Counted from the stretch's first letter, positions 8,641 to 18,047 are shown. The stretch: DNA of 64,000 nucleotides from Bacillota bacterium (GCA_023404715.1 JAEYAR010000101.1:17778-81777), one strand, 5' to 3'. Program-made: numbers and translations. The notes: generated from the sequence alone by a model not told the origin.

Positions 8641-9672
8641 TCAGTTCAATCTGATGAGCTTTCCCACTGGGATTTGGTCGCACAGACCGTCGAGTCTGGT
8701 TAGCAATTCGTCTTTCAATTCGATCACGCCCGCCTGCGTCAAGCGCGTCTTGCTCGCATAGGCTCCCTGGCCAGGTACGTGCAGACCTATCGCCCGCGCT
8801 TGCATGCGCTCGATCAACTCGCCGGAGCGACGTATAAAGTCGCCCTTCTCCATCAAAGCGTCCTGCTTGATGGCAATCGCCGTATGGCAAGTAGGGTTCT
8901 GCTGGTCGTGTACCTTGTCCGGTTCATCGACAATGCAACCTTGCGAAAGAAGCGCCGTCAGCACCTCGCCAAGTATAGCCAAGCCGAAGCCCTTGTGCCC
9001 TCCAATGGGCAACCGCGTCCCCCGGGCCAATTCAGCCGGATCGTTTGTCGGCCTGCCAGCGCTGTCAAACCCCCAATAGGACGGCACGCTTTCTCCTCGG
9101 TCAATCCGCTCTTTCAGCGCCCCGAATGAGGCATAGGCCATACAAGCGTCAAACAGGACCGGATAGCCTAAATCGGTCGCAAAAGCATAACCCATCGGTA
9201 GTGTGCCGATCACCTTTTCCGTCCGCTCAGGCGCGCCCATCGTTGGCGCGCCCTTGCACAGCAGCATGGCGATAAATCCCTGCTCGCTCGCCCGCTCGAC
9301 ATAGGGCGCCGCCGCCATGTAATGGTTGCTCGAGCGTACGGCGCACAGCCCGATTCCATGCGCCTGCGCCGTATCCATGGCGCGCTGCATCGCGAACGAA
9401 CAGACCAGTTCCCCCAGCCCATTCCCTCCATCCCAGCTTTCAAGCGCGCCGTAGGTTGCCAACCGTTCGTACGAAGGGTTGATCGCTACGCTCCCGTCGA
9501 GTAACGCCTGCACGCGGCCGGGAAAGTCGTAGATATCGTGGTGACCCACGTCCCTTAGCGTCGCGCGCATCACCGTATCGGAGACGCTTTGCGCGTTGCT
9601 CTGCGTCATGCCCAGCGCGTGCAAAATCTCCTCAATCCACGTACGCAAATGGCAAAGCTTTATGAGCGCCAT
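8641..9672 (-). CDS. Malate/L-lactate dehydrogenase (Ldh2) family oxidoreductase
   Basis: 343 residues, normal length for the Ldh2 family, which includes AllD (ureidoglycolate dehydrogenase) and YiaK (2,3-diketogulonate reductase). Supporting motifs are 'SSNHYMAAAPY' near residue 115 with the catalytic His, and 'PIGGHKGFGLAIL' near 225. Members use NAD(P) to interconvert 2-oxoacids and 2-hydroxyacids. The start ATG at 9672 lies one base after the TGA of the preceding gene, so translation is coupled to the 9674-10969 protein. With the AraC sensor upstream these three genes form one operon. The substrate is unknown; a sugar-derived 2-oxoacid is likely. Confidence 0.88.
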   Translation of the reverse strand: MALIKLCHLRTWIEEILHALGMTQSNAQSVSDTVMRATLRDVGHHDIYDFPGRVQALLDGSVAINPSYERLATYGALESWDGGNGLGELVCSFAMQRAMDTAQAHGIGLCAVRSSNHYMAAAPYVERASEQGFIAMLLCKGAPTMGAPERTEKVIGTLPMGYAFATDLGYPVLFDACMAYASFGALKERIDRGESVPSYWGFDSAGRPTNDPAELARGTRLPIGGHKGFGLAILGEVLTALLSQGCIVDEPDKVHDQQNPTCHTAIAIKQDALMEKGDFIRRSGELIERMQARAIGLHVPGQGAYASKTRLTQAGVIELKDELLTRLDGLCDQIPVGKLIRLN

Positions 9673-9673
9673 A

Positions 9674-10969
9674 TCACTCCCCCGCTTTCAATGAAATGTC
9701 GTATTCCTCCATCGCCTCTCGTACTGCCCGTAGCAACGGACGCGTCGACCCGTCGTAGTGGCCCAAAGAAAAACCGTCTACTCCCAATTGCGCCAGCTGA
9801 CCGATGCTCTCTCGCAAGATTTGCGGCGTCGCATTGGGACGTACGGCAAAGGCTGCAAGCAGAGGCTTTTCGCAACCGATGCCCCTTCGAATCTTATTGA
9901 GCGTATTGCGCTTGTACTGAAAGCCGTCCGTGATCGTCCTCTGCTCCGTATAGTCGCTATCGCGTACCGAATCAAGGTACGGCGCAACGTGGGGATAACT
10001 GAGTCCCGCGAGTTCCGGGTAGCGTAGATAGTTGTTATAGCGGAAATCAACCTTCGGTTTTACTGCTTTAATCGCGCTGTAAAGCTCGGCAAAGAGGGAT
10101 GTAATGCATCTAACGCGAAACTCTAGGAACTGTGCGAGCGCCGGGTATTCCATCAGCAAGCCGGCTTCGGTGAGGTTACTGTCCATAAGCAGCTGTAGCT
10201 GAAGGCATTGATCGTTGTTGTGATAGGGCGTCGCGGTTACTATCCGCTCAAGCCGCCTCAGCTCGACCATCATCGTATCCCATTCGTACCCCAAGGCAAT
10301 CGCCTTTGCACGGCAGTGCTCGCAGAAGCATCCGCCCGTCACCACGCCCAGCAATGCGCTGAGCTGCGGGTTCGCCTCGTGCGGCAAGAACCACGGCGCC
10401 TTTACCGGTTCCCCCTGTTGAAAGAGCATCATACAGGTCTGAATAAAGTCTACGTCGTGTTCTTTAACGGTTTGGGCGAAGAGCGCGCGCATGTATTCGC
10501 GCACGTCCGCGTGGTTACAGCAAAAATGCTGGGCGATCGCTTGCCCGTGGATGTCCTTTTGCAGCACGTCGGGAAATTCTTGCCTCGCTTTTTTTGTGTC
10601 GTAAAACGTATGAGAAATCTCAATTCCCGCTTTAAGCCCTCGCCTGCGTGCGCATTCGGTAAGTACGTTCAGCCAATCTGTTCCTTTCAAAAAAGCCCGT
10701 TCAGTGCCTTGAGGCTTTAGCTTTGTACTCGCAAAAGCTTCGGGGGCGATATCATAATACACGCGACTATCCTCCGGCGCGTACCATTTACGCGAGGGGT
10801 TTTGCGTATAATACAGGCTTGTCAGTGGACGCTTCTCGTAGTGCATGACGCCTACGAGGTATATGCTGTTTACAAGGCTACATTCCACCAATTTATCGAC
10901 GATGCGGTCGATGGGTTCGTCATGTAAATCCCATGGATAAAGACTGGCTGCGATTTCACGGATGATCAT
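9674..10969 (-). CDS. Uncharacterised protein, TIM-barrel / glycosidase-like
   Basis: 431 residues with no signal peptide or membrane segment. I do not recognise a named family. The alternating strand/helix pattern, aromatic-rich turns and phrases such as 'LKAGIEISHTFYD' and 'GVDGFSLGHYDG' suggest a TIM-barrel fold like the hypothetical glycosidases found beside transporters. A 'GCFCEHCRAKA' segment (about 215-225) gives a CxCxxC cysteine cluster that could bind metal. It overlaps the end of the AraC sensor gene by 14 bases and is coupled to the Ldh2-family gene downstream, so it probably acts on the same compound. Start ATG at 10969 behind GGAGGAG. Confidence 0.75.
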   Translation of the reverse strand: MIIREIAASLYPWDLHDEPIDRIVDKLVECSLVNSIYLVGVMHYEKRPLTSLYYTQNPSRKWYAPEDSRVYYDIAPEAFASTKLKPQGTERAFLKGTDWLNVLTECARRRGLKAGIEISHTFYDTKKARQEFPDVLQKDIHGQAIAQHFCCNHADVREYMRALFAQTVKEHDVDFIQTCMMLFQQGEPVKAPWFLPHEANPQLSALLGVVTGGCFCEHCRAKAIALGYEWDTMMVELRRLERIVTATPYHNNDQCLQLQLLMDSNLTEAGLLMEYPALAQFLEFRVRCITSLFAELYSAIKAVKPKVDFRYNNYLRYPELAGLSYPHVAPYLDSVRDSDYTEQRTITDGFQYKRNTLNKIRRGIGCEKPLLAAFAVRPNATPQILRESIGQLAQLGVDGFSLGHYDGSTRPLLRAVREAMEEYDISLKAGE

Positions 10970-13175
10970 TTTTCTCCTCCTGCGGGCGCCTGTCTGCGTC
11001 CGCTTTTCGTTCTCTGTATTGTGTCGGTGTCATGCCTACGTACTTTTTAAAGTTTCGTAGGAATGTATGCAAGTCCTGATAACCGGCGAGCGCGGCAATT
11101 TGGGCTACCGTTAATTCCGTATCGCTCATCAACGCGCAAGCCTCTGCAATACGCAGACGTCCTACGTATTCGCTAAACGACATGCTCATGCGCTCGGAGA
11201 ATAAACGGCTTAGATAGCTACGCGAGATACCTAAGGCGCCTGCCACACTTTCCAATGATAGATTGGGTTGCATATAGTGCGTTCGAATATACTCCAGCGC
11301 ATTTTCAGCCGGACCCTTCCGCACCTTTTGTAGTTGCCTCTCCCTGCATGCCTTGCGATAAATGTCCAGCGCACCCTCGCGCAGCTCCTCCATTGTCTCG
11401 ACTTCCAACAAGCGCCTCACGTCGATCGTCTTAATGAACCCATAGGATACCGTGCGTAGCACCATGTTGATAATCTCATAATAAAGACAGCGTGCGAGGC
11501 TGACGCTCAGGCCGCTGTTTGCAATCTCCGCAAACAGACGGTTGATGTGCATCTCAATTGCGCCAAAGTTACCATCTTCGAGATGGCGCTGGATATCGGA
11601 CTGATTGCGAAATGCCTGTACATATCGAAGGCTCACATCATCGATCAGACCCTCCACCTCTCGAGCCGGGATTACCCGGTTATGTCCGCGGATCAGTCTG
11701 TATTCACAAGCGTTCTCCGCCTGCACATAAGCCTTATGTAAGGCTGAAAGGCATTCTTGCTCCTCGCTTAAGCCAATGGTCACGCCAACCCCAAACCGGT
11801 GCCGTATCGTGCTGAGAATCTCCTCCGTAGCCAGCAAAATAGCATCCTCCGGCATCTGTGACGGCCCATAATTAAGCACGACGGCCGTGCAGCCCGGCTC
11901 GATCGTCAACATCGAAACCTGGCATCGATCCATAAACGCACGGCCGATTAGCGCTTGAATCGCTTCGTCATCTCGGCTATCCCAATTCTGCGATGCACAA
12001 CGATGCGCGAGAACCAGAAGCACGCGAAAATGCGAGCCTGCAAACGATATATTAAATTGGCTTGCCATCTGCACTAGATCTATATCCGAAGAATAGCGCC
12101 CACGCAGCACCCCGAGCATAAAATGGCGCGCCGTATAGACCTGCTGACGCATCACCCGCTCCTTAAGCTGCATATTATCGCGTATTGTCCTGTCGTAAGC
12201 ATCGCTGATGCTTTTCAATCCGCCGCACCTATGTACGCCGCGCTCCACATGTCCGATTTCGTTTAGCAGCGGCTGTAACGGCTTATAATTGCGGTAGGCG
12301 AACCATAGCGACAAGCCGATGCCAAGCAGCACCGCGAGTAACATGTATACCGCCAGCACCTGCAGCGTCTGGGTGAGGGGCGCGCCGACGACATCCTCCG
12401 GCAGGACGAAGAATGCCCTAAGGTTCATCCGTTCTATACGAGTAGCATAGAGTAAAAACGCCCGTCCGTCAGAGGATAAATGCCGCCACTGCCCCTCTAC
12501 AGCGTCTTGAATGAAAGGATAAACCTCCTCTACGCTGCTGAAGACGACGTTCTGCGCGCCTTCCACAAGGATCATATGCACGTGCGGCGCATGGGGCAAA
12601 GCCCCCGCCAGTCGAGCGAAGATGGATCGCGGGATCTCGCAAAGTAAAAACTGGCCGCTGTCGCGCAGGATCGAAAGTCGGCGCACATAGTAGATCTTAT
12701 CGTGCATCAGATCCGGTCGGTACGCAAATTGACCGTTTTTAACTTCACGCAGAATTTGGGCGATCGCCAGCTCCTCTTGTTCCATTAACAGCCCTTCGCT
12801 CGAGAGAATGTGTTTGCCGTTCGCCACCATGATGCGCTCGATAAAGGCATTAGGCGTCTTATACGCGTTCATTTTGCGAACGCCCTCTGACTTTTCAATC
12901 GCTGCCCGATCGTTTGCCATCATCGCCGTCATTGTACGCACGTCGGTGTCTGTCACGAGCATAGCCGCCAGCGCATCCATTCCCACCATGTACTGTTCCA
13001 GCACAGACACGACCTGCTGCGAAGCCGCCTGCATAGAAGATTCGATCTCCTTCCATAGGGCTGCCCGCATGCTTCCCCATATACTCGCCCCCATTAAACC
13101 GGCTGGAACGGTCAGAACCAGCAGAAACATGATGAGGTAACGAAAGAACAGGCCGTGTCTGGAACTGGAACGCAT
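10956..13175 (-). CDS. Membrane-bound AraC-family regulator with extracellular sensor
   Basis: 739 residues. Membrane segments at about 11-33 and 268-295 flank an extracellular domain of some 235 residues, Cache-like by size and position. A long cytoplasmic linker follows, and the last 100 residues form an AraC DNA-binding domain ('SLESVAGALGISRSYLSRLF', then 'ALAGYQDLHTFLRNFKKYVG'). Such one-protein sensors sense an outside ligand and bind DNA without a kinase. It leads an operon with the unknown TIM-barrel-like protein and the Ldh2 enzyme, and the solute-binding gene of an importer lies just upstream on the same strand. Start at 13175 behind GGAGGGATGAAGA. Confidence 0.9.
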   Translation of the reverse strand: MRSSSRHGLFFRYLIMFLLVLTVPAGLMGASIWGSMRAALWKEIESSMQAASQQVVSVLEQYMVGMDALAAMLVTDTDVRTMTAMMANDRAAIEKSEGVRKMNAYKTPNAFIERIMVANGKHILSSEGLLMEQEELAIAQILREVKNGQFAYRPDLMHDKIYYVRRLSILRDSGQFLLCEIPRSIFARLAGALPHAPHVHMILVEGAQNVVFSSVEEVYPFIQDAVEGQWRHLSSDGRAFLLYATRIERMNLRAFFVLPEDVVGAPLTQTLQVLAVYMLLAVLLGIGLSLWFAYRNYKPLQPLLNEIGHVERGVHRCGGLKSISDAYDRTIRDNMQLKERVMRQQVYTARHFMLGVLRGRYSSDIDLVQMASQFNISFAGSHFRVLLVLAHRCASQNWDSRDDEAIQALIGRAFMDRCQVSMLTIEPGCTAVVLNYGPSQMPEDAILLATEEILSTIRHRFGVGVTIGLSEEQECLSALHKAYVQAENACEYRLIRGHNRVIPAREVEGLIDDVSLRYVQAFRNQSDIQRHLEDGNFGAIEMHINRLFAEIANSGLSVSLARCLYYEIINMVLRTVSYGFIKTIDVRRLLEVETMEELREGALDIYRKACRERQLQKVRKGPAENALEYIRTHYMQPNLSLESVAGALGISRSYLSRLFSERMSMSFSEYVGRLRIAEACALMSDTELTVAQIAALAGYQDLHTFLRNFKKYVGMTPTQYRERKADADRRPQEEKNDHP

Positions 13176-13235
13176 TCTTCATCCCTCCAAGCGCAATGGC
13201 GCGGGGAATAATATCGCTACTGCGGCGAATCCACC

Positions 13236-14741
13236 TTATAGCGATGCCTGGTATACCTCATTCTTTTGACGAATCACTTCTTCGCCGCCGTTTGCGAGCC
13301 ATGACTTACAAAAGTCTTCAAACATTTTATCCAGCGATGATTCGTCCGCCGAGCAGATCATCTTGGTGAACGTCTCGTCCCGCAGGGTTGTCAGGATGGT
13401 ATTGTATTCAATATCCGCCTCTGTCGTCACGAAAATCGGAGAAATCGGCTCACCATATGTCTCAAACATTCGCACGCCGTCCCAAACCTCTTGGCTGGCG
13501 CAGCGGTCGAACCACTCGCGCCTAAAGAGATTGGAATATTGGATGCTCATACCTGCCTGGGTGCGCTTATTGATGTCCTCCCATTCCGGTGTGAAATGAA
13601 ACGTGCCGCTCTCATCCACCGTGTAATGTACGCCCTCTTCGCCGTAACGGATGCGTAGGTAACCCTCCTCCGAAGCGGCGTAGTTTAGCAACTTCATCAG
13701 ACGCACAGGGTTTTCACACTTCGCGCTGATGGCCATCGTATAGCCAATAGAGCGGTAGTCGTTTGTCCATAGGCGCTTTGCGCCGTCTTTACTGAGGATC
13801 GGCTCATAGGCAATGAAGTGAGAATCCGGCTCCGTCTCGCGCAACGCAGCCAGGCCAATGTCAAACGCAGGATCCAGCCGCTGCACTTCCGTGCTCCCAT
13901 AGCTGCCGAATTTGCCTTGGCCCAACATTTCCTCGAATTTTTCGCGGTTATACAATGGGAACTGCGGATCGATGTAACCCGCGCGGAACCATTTGTTGAT
14001 CCGCTTGAGCGCATCCAGCATCTCCGGCTGGATGGAGCCGAACGTCAATTGTCCATCCTTCACGAGCCATTGATCGGGCAGCACGCCGTAATACAGATAG
14101 GCAGGGAGGAAGGTTGATGTTATCGGAGCGTTCGGCCCACTGATGCCATACGTGTCTTTTTTTCCGTTACCGTCCGGGTCGTCTTCAGTAAAGGCACGGA
14201 TTGCCTCCTCGTATTCCTCAATGGTTTTAGGAATTGGAAGATTCAGCTTCTCCAGCCAATCCTCGCGGATGACGGGGATAATGCCGTCCGTACGATACTG
14301 ATTGGGCAGGGAATACAGCTTTCCGTCAAAAACGAAAGGATCCCAGCATTCCTGCGGCCGAATGGCCTTCATCTCCTGGCCATACTGCGCCACCAAATCG
14401 TCCAGTGGTAGAAGCAGTCCCATTTCCACCATCGTAGTCAATATGGAGTAGTCGTTGACCTGCACCAAATCCGGCAGATCGTCCGATGCGATGAGTAGAT
14501 TCAGCTTATTCTGGTAATCGTTTGACCCGCGAGAGACGAGCATAAACTCGAATTCTGCGTTAAACTTGTCCTCCAAAAAGGAGAGCGTCTCGTTCTCTTC
14601 CGGCACATCAAATTGCTTGCCCTGCATCACCGTAAATGTGAAATGGTTGCTCTCATCGTCCGTCAGGTTGACGTCTGCCTGCAAAGCGCCCGGTAGATAC
14701 AGCATAAGTATGGAAAGCAGCAAAGAACATATTTTCCTCAT
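13236..14741 (-). CDS. Extracellular solute-binding protein (LplA/YtcQ type)
   Basis: 501 residues. The ATG at 14741 is preferred because GGGAGG stands nine bases before it; an in-frame start 24 bases earlier has no such site. A signal peptide (residues 1-23) ends in 'GALQA|D' and lacks a lipobox. The mature protein has the usual family marks, such as 'LIASDDLPDLVQVND', 'EYEEAIRAFTEDDPDGNG' and 'YTMAISAKCENPVRLMKLLNY'. It is the last gene of a three-gene importer set after the two permeases (gap 167 bases). It binds a carbohydrate, probably an oligosaccharide or glycoside. No ATPase gene is present; LplABC-type systems commonly share an MsmK-type ATPase encoded elsewhere. Confidence 0.9.
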   Translation of the reverse strand: MRKICSLLLSILMLYLPGALQADVNLTDDESNHFTFTVMQGKQFDVPEENETLSFLEDKFNAEFEFMLVSRGSNDYQNKLNLLIASDDLPDLVQVNDYSILTTMVEMGLLLPLDDLVAQYGQEMKAIRPQECWDPFVFDGKLYSLPNQYRTDGIIPVIREDWLEKLNLPIPKTIEEYEEAIRAFTEDDPDGNGKKDTYGISGPNAPITSTFLPAYLYYGVLPDQWLVKDGQLTFGSIQPEMLDALKRINKWFRAGYIDPQFPLYNREKFEEMLGQGKFGSYGSTEVQRLDPAFDIGLAALRETEPDSHFIAYEPILSKDGAKRLWTNDYRSIGYTMAISAKCENPVRLMKLLNYAASEEGYLRIRYGEEGVHYTVDESGTFHFTPEWEDINKRTQAGMSIQYSNLFRREWFDRCASQEVWDGVRMFETYGEPISPIFVTTEADIEYNTILTTLRDETFTKMICSADESSLDKMFEDFCKSWLANGGEEVIRQKNEVYQASL

Positions 14742-14908
14742 TATACAAATCCTCCCATTCGTCATTTATATATATATTTATTCATATGTAATGAAGAGTT
14801 CTGCGCGCTGTTCCTATCCTCCTTCCATCCCAAATTGGCATCATACGGAAATTTATTGCCATAGGAGCGCACAGCGCTCTCTCAGCACGAGCATGCTCTG
14901 CCCAGCAC

Positions 14909-15814
14909 CTATCCCTTGATTGCGCCAATCATAACGCCTTTGACAAAATATTTTTGTAAAAAAGGGTACACTGCCATAATCGGTAAAATCGCCACGACGA
15001 TGGTCGCGAGGCGAACGGATTGAATCGTTGTATCCGACATGGAATAGTCCGCGCCGCCGCCCGCCACATACGATAGGTCGACCGACTGCACGATCTCGCG
15101 AAGCACCAGCTGCAGGGGAAAATTACGCGAACGATTGATATACATCACCGCATCAAACCATGCGTTCCAATACCCCACGGCGTAAAAGAGGGTCAGCGTC
15201 GCAAAAATCGGCATAGACAGCGGTAGCACGATTCGCAAAAGCGTGGTCAAATCATTTGCGCCGTCGATGGTTGCAGACTCTTCAAGCCCATCAGGAATCG
15301 ACTTGAAGAAGTTGATGAGCAGCAGCATATTGTACACCGAGATCGCCTTGGGCAAGATAAGCGCCCACAGCGTATCGATCATCCGTAGATCGCGGATGAC
15401 CAAATAGGTCGGAACGAGCCCGCCGCTAAAGAGCATCGTAAAGTAAAACAGTGTCGTCATTAGGCGCCTGCCGTAAAGGCGGTTTTTGGAGAGGGGATAC
15501 GCCGTCAGCGTCGTGAGTAGAAGCGAAAGCAATGTGCCCACAACCGTTATAAACAGCGTGTTGCCATACGCGCGCAGGATGCTCGATGTTGAGAACACCA
15601 TGCTGTAGGCGCTAAAATCCAATCCTTTGGGGTAAAGAAAATAGATATCCTGGGCTGCCACGTTGTCGCCCGAGATGGAACCGACGATTACGTAATAAAA
15701 AGGATAGAGTGTGATGAGTACGAGCAGCGTCATGATGACGGCATTTGTGCAGGTAAAGAGTGCGTCTCCTTGCCGTCTCTTGCCGTCAGGTTTCATCAAA
15801 TCGGCTTTGATCAT
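14909..15814 (-). CDS. Carbohydrate ABC transporter permease (LplC/YtcP type)
   Basis: 301 residues, six predicted membrane segments. The conserved cytoplasmic EAA-type loop reads 'EESATIDGANDLTTLLRIVLP'-like (shown in part), contacting the ATPase. The C-terminus 'KGVMIGAIKG' is typical of YtcP proteins. I place the start at 15814, where ATG overlaps the stop of the partner permease (ATGA) and GGAGGAG stands eight bases before; a start 18 bases earlier is possible. It forms the inner-membrane channel with the LplB-type protein. Confidence 0.92.
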   Translation of the reverse strand: MIKADLMKPDGKRRQGDALFTCTNAVIMTLLVLITLYPFYYVIVGSISGDNVAAQDIYFLYPKGLDFSAYSMVFSTSSILRAYGNTLFITVVGTLLSLLLTTLTAYPLSKNRLYGRRLMTTLFYFTMLFSGGLVPTYLVIRDLRMIDTLWALILPKAISVYNMLLLINFFKSIPDGLEESATIDGANDLTTLLRIVLPLSMPIFATLTLFYAVGYWNAWFDAVMYINRSRNFPLQLVLREIVQSVDLSYVAGGGADYSMSDTTIQSVRLATIVVAILPIMAVYPFLQKYFVKGVMIGAIKG

Positions 15815-16716
15815 AGCATGTTCTCCTCCCATCTTTTGGCGATTCCGTTAACACTCAGCACCATCGCCAGCCCGCAGACGGATTTAAACAGGTTGACCGC
15901 AGTGGAGAAGCTATATTTTGCCTGCTGCAGGCCGACCTTGTAGACGTAAGTATCGATGATCTCGCATTTATCGTTGACCAACGCGTTACTCATGATCAAA
16001 ATTTGTTCAAAGCCGGCATCCAGAATCTTACCCACCCGCAGGATCAGCATGATGATGATCGTCGAACGAATGGCGGGCAGCGTAATGTGCCACATCATGC
16101 GCGCCCGTGAGGCGCCGTCAATCGAAGCCGCCTCATATAGGTTCATGTCCACTCCGCTGAGCGCAGCTAAATAGATGATAGCGCTCCACCCCAGTTCCTT
16201 CCATGTATCGGAGAGGATCAACACCCACCGAAAAGCATCCGGATCAAGCAGCACATTCACCTCGTAGCCTGTGACCGCTGTAATCAACGTAGAGAACAGA
16301 CCTGTCTTGGGCGCGAGCATCATCAGCACGATGTTTCCTACCACAACCCAAGATATAAAGTGCGGCAGGTATACCACGGTCTGCACCAGACGCTTGGCCG
16401 TTTTGTTCTGCATTTCATTGAGCAGGATTGTAAAGAGAATCGGCGAAGGAAACCCTACAAATAGCTTCCCAAAGCTGATAATGAACGTGTTTGTCAAAAT
16501 GCGCAGACTGTCCGGCGAAGTGAAGAATTGTCTAAAATACTTGAGTCCAGCCCACGGCGCCTCCCAGATCTCACGTCCCAACTTATAGTCCTTGAAAGCG
16601 ATGCTGATGCCGTACATCGGCCAATACTTAAACAGCAGAAAAAAGAGTATTCCTGGGATGAGCATCAGGTAGAGCAGGCGGTCGCGGTGGATCGTCCGCA
16701 GCTTCCTATCCATCAT
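15811..16716 (-). CDS. Carbohydrate ABC transporter permease (LplB type)
   Basis: 301 residues, six membrane segments. N-terminal 'YLMLIPGILFFLLFKYWPMYG' (in part) and 'IAFKDYKLG' are signatures of the LplB family, as is 'EAASIDGASRARMMWHITLP' near residue 195 (EAA loop). First gene of the permease-permease-binding-protein set read leftwards; GGAGGG lies seven bases before ATG 16716. A 268-base gap upstream contains a terminator of the previous gene and probably this operon's promoter. Confidence 0.92.
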   Translation of the reverse strand: MMDRKLRTIHRDRLLYLMLIPGILFFLLFKYWPMYGISIAFKDYKLGREIWEAPWAGLKYFRQFFTSPDSLRILTNTFIISFGKLFVGFPSPILFTILLNEMQNKTAKRLVQTVVYLPHFISWVVVGNIVLMMLAPKTGLFSTLITAVTGYEVNVLLDPDAFRWVLILSDTWKELGWSAIIYLAALSGVDMNLYEAASIDGASRARMMWHITLPAIRSTIIIMLILRVGKILDAGFEQILIMSNALVNDKCEIIDTYVYKVGLQQAKYSFSTAVNLFKSVCGLAMVLSVNGIAKRWEENML

Positions 16717-16922
16717 TTAGGGTCCCTCCTTGTTTTGCGCTTTTCTATCCGCATGCCCATTATATCGTCCAACAGCTTTATTTTTCTACGTTTGCATTGT
16801 GCCATTCAACCATCTATTCTTGTCATCAGCGTGTGCATTCGATGCCCTCATGTGCATTTTGTACGTTTTGACCCGTTTTTTATCGCCTTATTCTCCTTTG
16901 CGAGCATGCTCTGCGCCGCAAC

Positions 16923-16951
16923 AAAAAACGGATAAGCGCGTCGCTTATCCG
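16923..16951 (-). terminator. Terminator after the sugar isomerase (element A)
   Basis: A perfect 10-base stem CGGATAAGCG (16929-16938) / CGCTTATCCG (16942-16951) with a 3-base loop and, on the minus strand, six T residues (16928-16923). It begins 34 bases after the isomerase stop. The surrounding sequence is closely related to the MATE leader at 27023-27100. Confidence 0.85.
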
Positions 16952-16984
16952 TAGAATGCAAAGATGAATTTTCGCTTCGGGGTC

Positions 16985-17800
16985 TTACTGCGCTTCCACC
17001 GCCCGCAGGAGCCTGTGCATATAGTCCGCATAATGCGCAAAAGCCAGCTCCGGCTCCGGCAATTCAGGGTGCCATCTCTTCTCCCATTCAAACGAGAGAT
17101 AACCCGTATATCCGTCGGCATGTAGCCGCCTTATGATGCGCTCGATGGGGATATCGCCCTCGCCGACCTTGCACAGGCTTGCCGGCGTCAACTCCCGGTG
17201 GTAATCCTTTACGTGCACATGTCTTATGCGCGGAGCGATCAAATCGTATAAGCGCTCAAATTCAGCGCCATAGGCGCGGTCGCTGTGCTGGATATCCCAC
17301 AGAACGCCAAAATGCGCGTCCTCCAGCGTCCGAAGAAGCGGATCGAGCATCTGAATCGTGTTGAACTCGCCGTGCACCTCCAGCAGGACGCCCACACCAT
17401 CCGCCATAGCGATTACCTTGCCGAGGCCTGCGATGTTGCGCGCAAGACACGGCCCGTCTCCCTCGTCCCCCAGCCGGTCGGCGAACACGCGCATGAAGGG
17501 AATGCGCATGCGCCGGCACAGCGCAATGCTTTCCTGCGCTTCTTTGAGCATCTCCGCTTCTTTCGCAGGATCTTGAAAAGAGACGGAGGTTCCCAAGCAG
17601 CAAATTGTAAGGCCTGCCTTTTGCAACTGTGCGCGCGTCCTTGGCGCAGTTGCATTTGAAAACATCGTCAGCTCCCCCGGACGCATTGCCGTGCCGACGC
17701 CGCGCACTTCGACCGCGTCAAACGCGTGCGCCTTGGCGTAGAACATGATCTGTTCCCAGCTCCATTCCGGGCATCCCAGCGTTGAAAACGATAACCGCAT
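16985..17800 (-). CDS. Sugar phosphate isomerase/epimerase (TIM barrel)
   Basis: 271 residues from ATG 17800, which follows GAAGGGGAAGT; the longer reading frame upstream lacks a ribosome site and family similarity. Xylose-isomerase-like TIM barrel: 'MRLSFSTLGCPEWSWEQI' at the N-terminus, then Glu in 'VLLEVHGEF', Asp in 'VLWDIQHSD', His in 'RHVHVKDYH' and Glu in 'LSFEWEKRW' as the metal-binding set. Such proteins isomerise or epimerise sugars or keto-sugars, and some act with Gfo/Idh enzymes on 3-keto-glycosides. It is divergent from a PocR-AraC regulator and upstream of an importer, with a terminator between. Substrate unknown. Confidence 0.87.
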   Translation of the reverse strand: MRLSFSTLGCPEWSWEQIMFYAKAHAFDAVEVRGVGTAMRPGELTMFSNATAPRTRAQLQKAGLTICCLGTSVSFQDPAKEAEMLKEAQESIALCRRMRIPFMRVFADRLGDEGDGPCLARNIAGLGKVIAMADGVGVLLEVHGEFNTIQMLDPLLRTLEDAHFGVLWDIQHSDRAYGAEFERLYDLIAPRIRHVHVKDYHRELTPASLCKVGEGDIPIERIIRRLHADGYTGYLSFEWEKRWHPELPEPELAFAHYADYMHRLLRAVEAQ

Positions 17801-17955
17801 ACTTCCCCTTCTTTCCGCAGCCGCTCCGCACGCTCCCGCAAGCGCTTGCTCTCGATCGTCATATAGATTCATTACGCTGTTCGCCACAAAAATCCCTTTA
17901 AAAAGCAGCCCTTTTCTCTCCGGCCCCTTTAAATGCCAGACGGTACCTGCGCCGC

Positions 17956-17984
17956 TTGCCAAGGCGCTTACCGCAAGGTATAAT
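17956..17984 (+). promoter_or_regulatory. Promoter of the PocR-AraC gene
   Basis: TTGCCA (17956-17961), 17-base spacer, TATAAT (17979-17984), followed by an A/T-rich leader of about 57 bases to the start codon. Confidence 0.7.
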
Positions 17985-18047
17985 AATCATCATAATGAAA
18001 CACCCCTTTTACAACGCACATCGAAGCCTGTGCAAGGAGCTCTGTTT

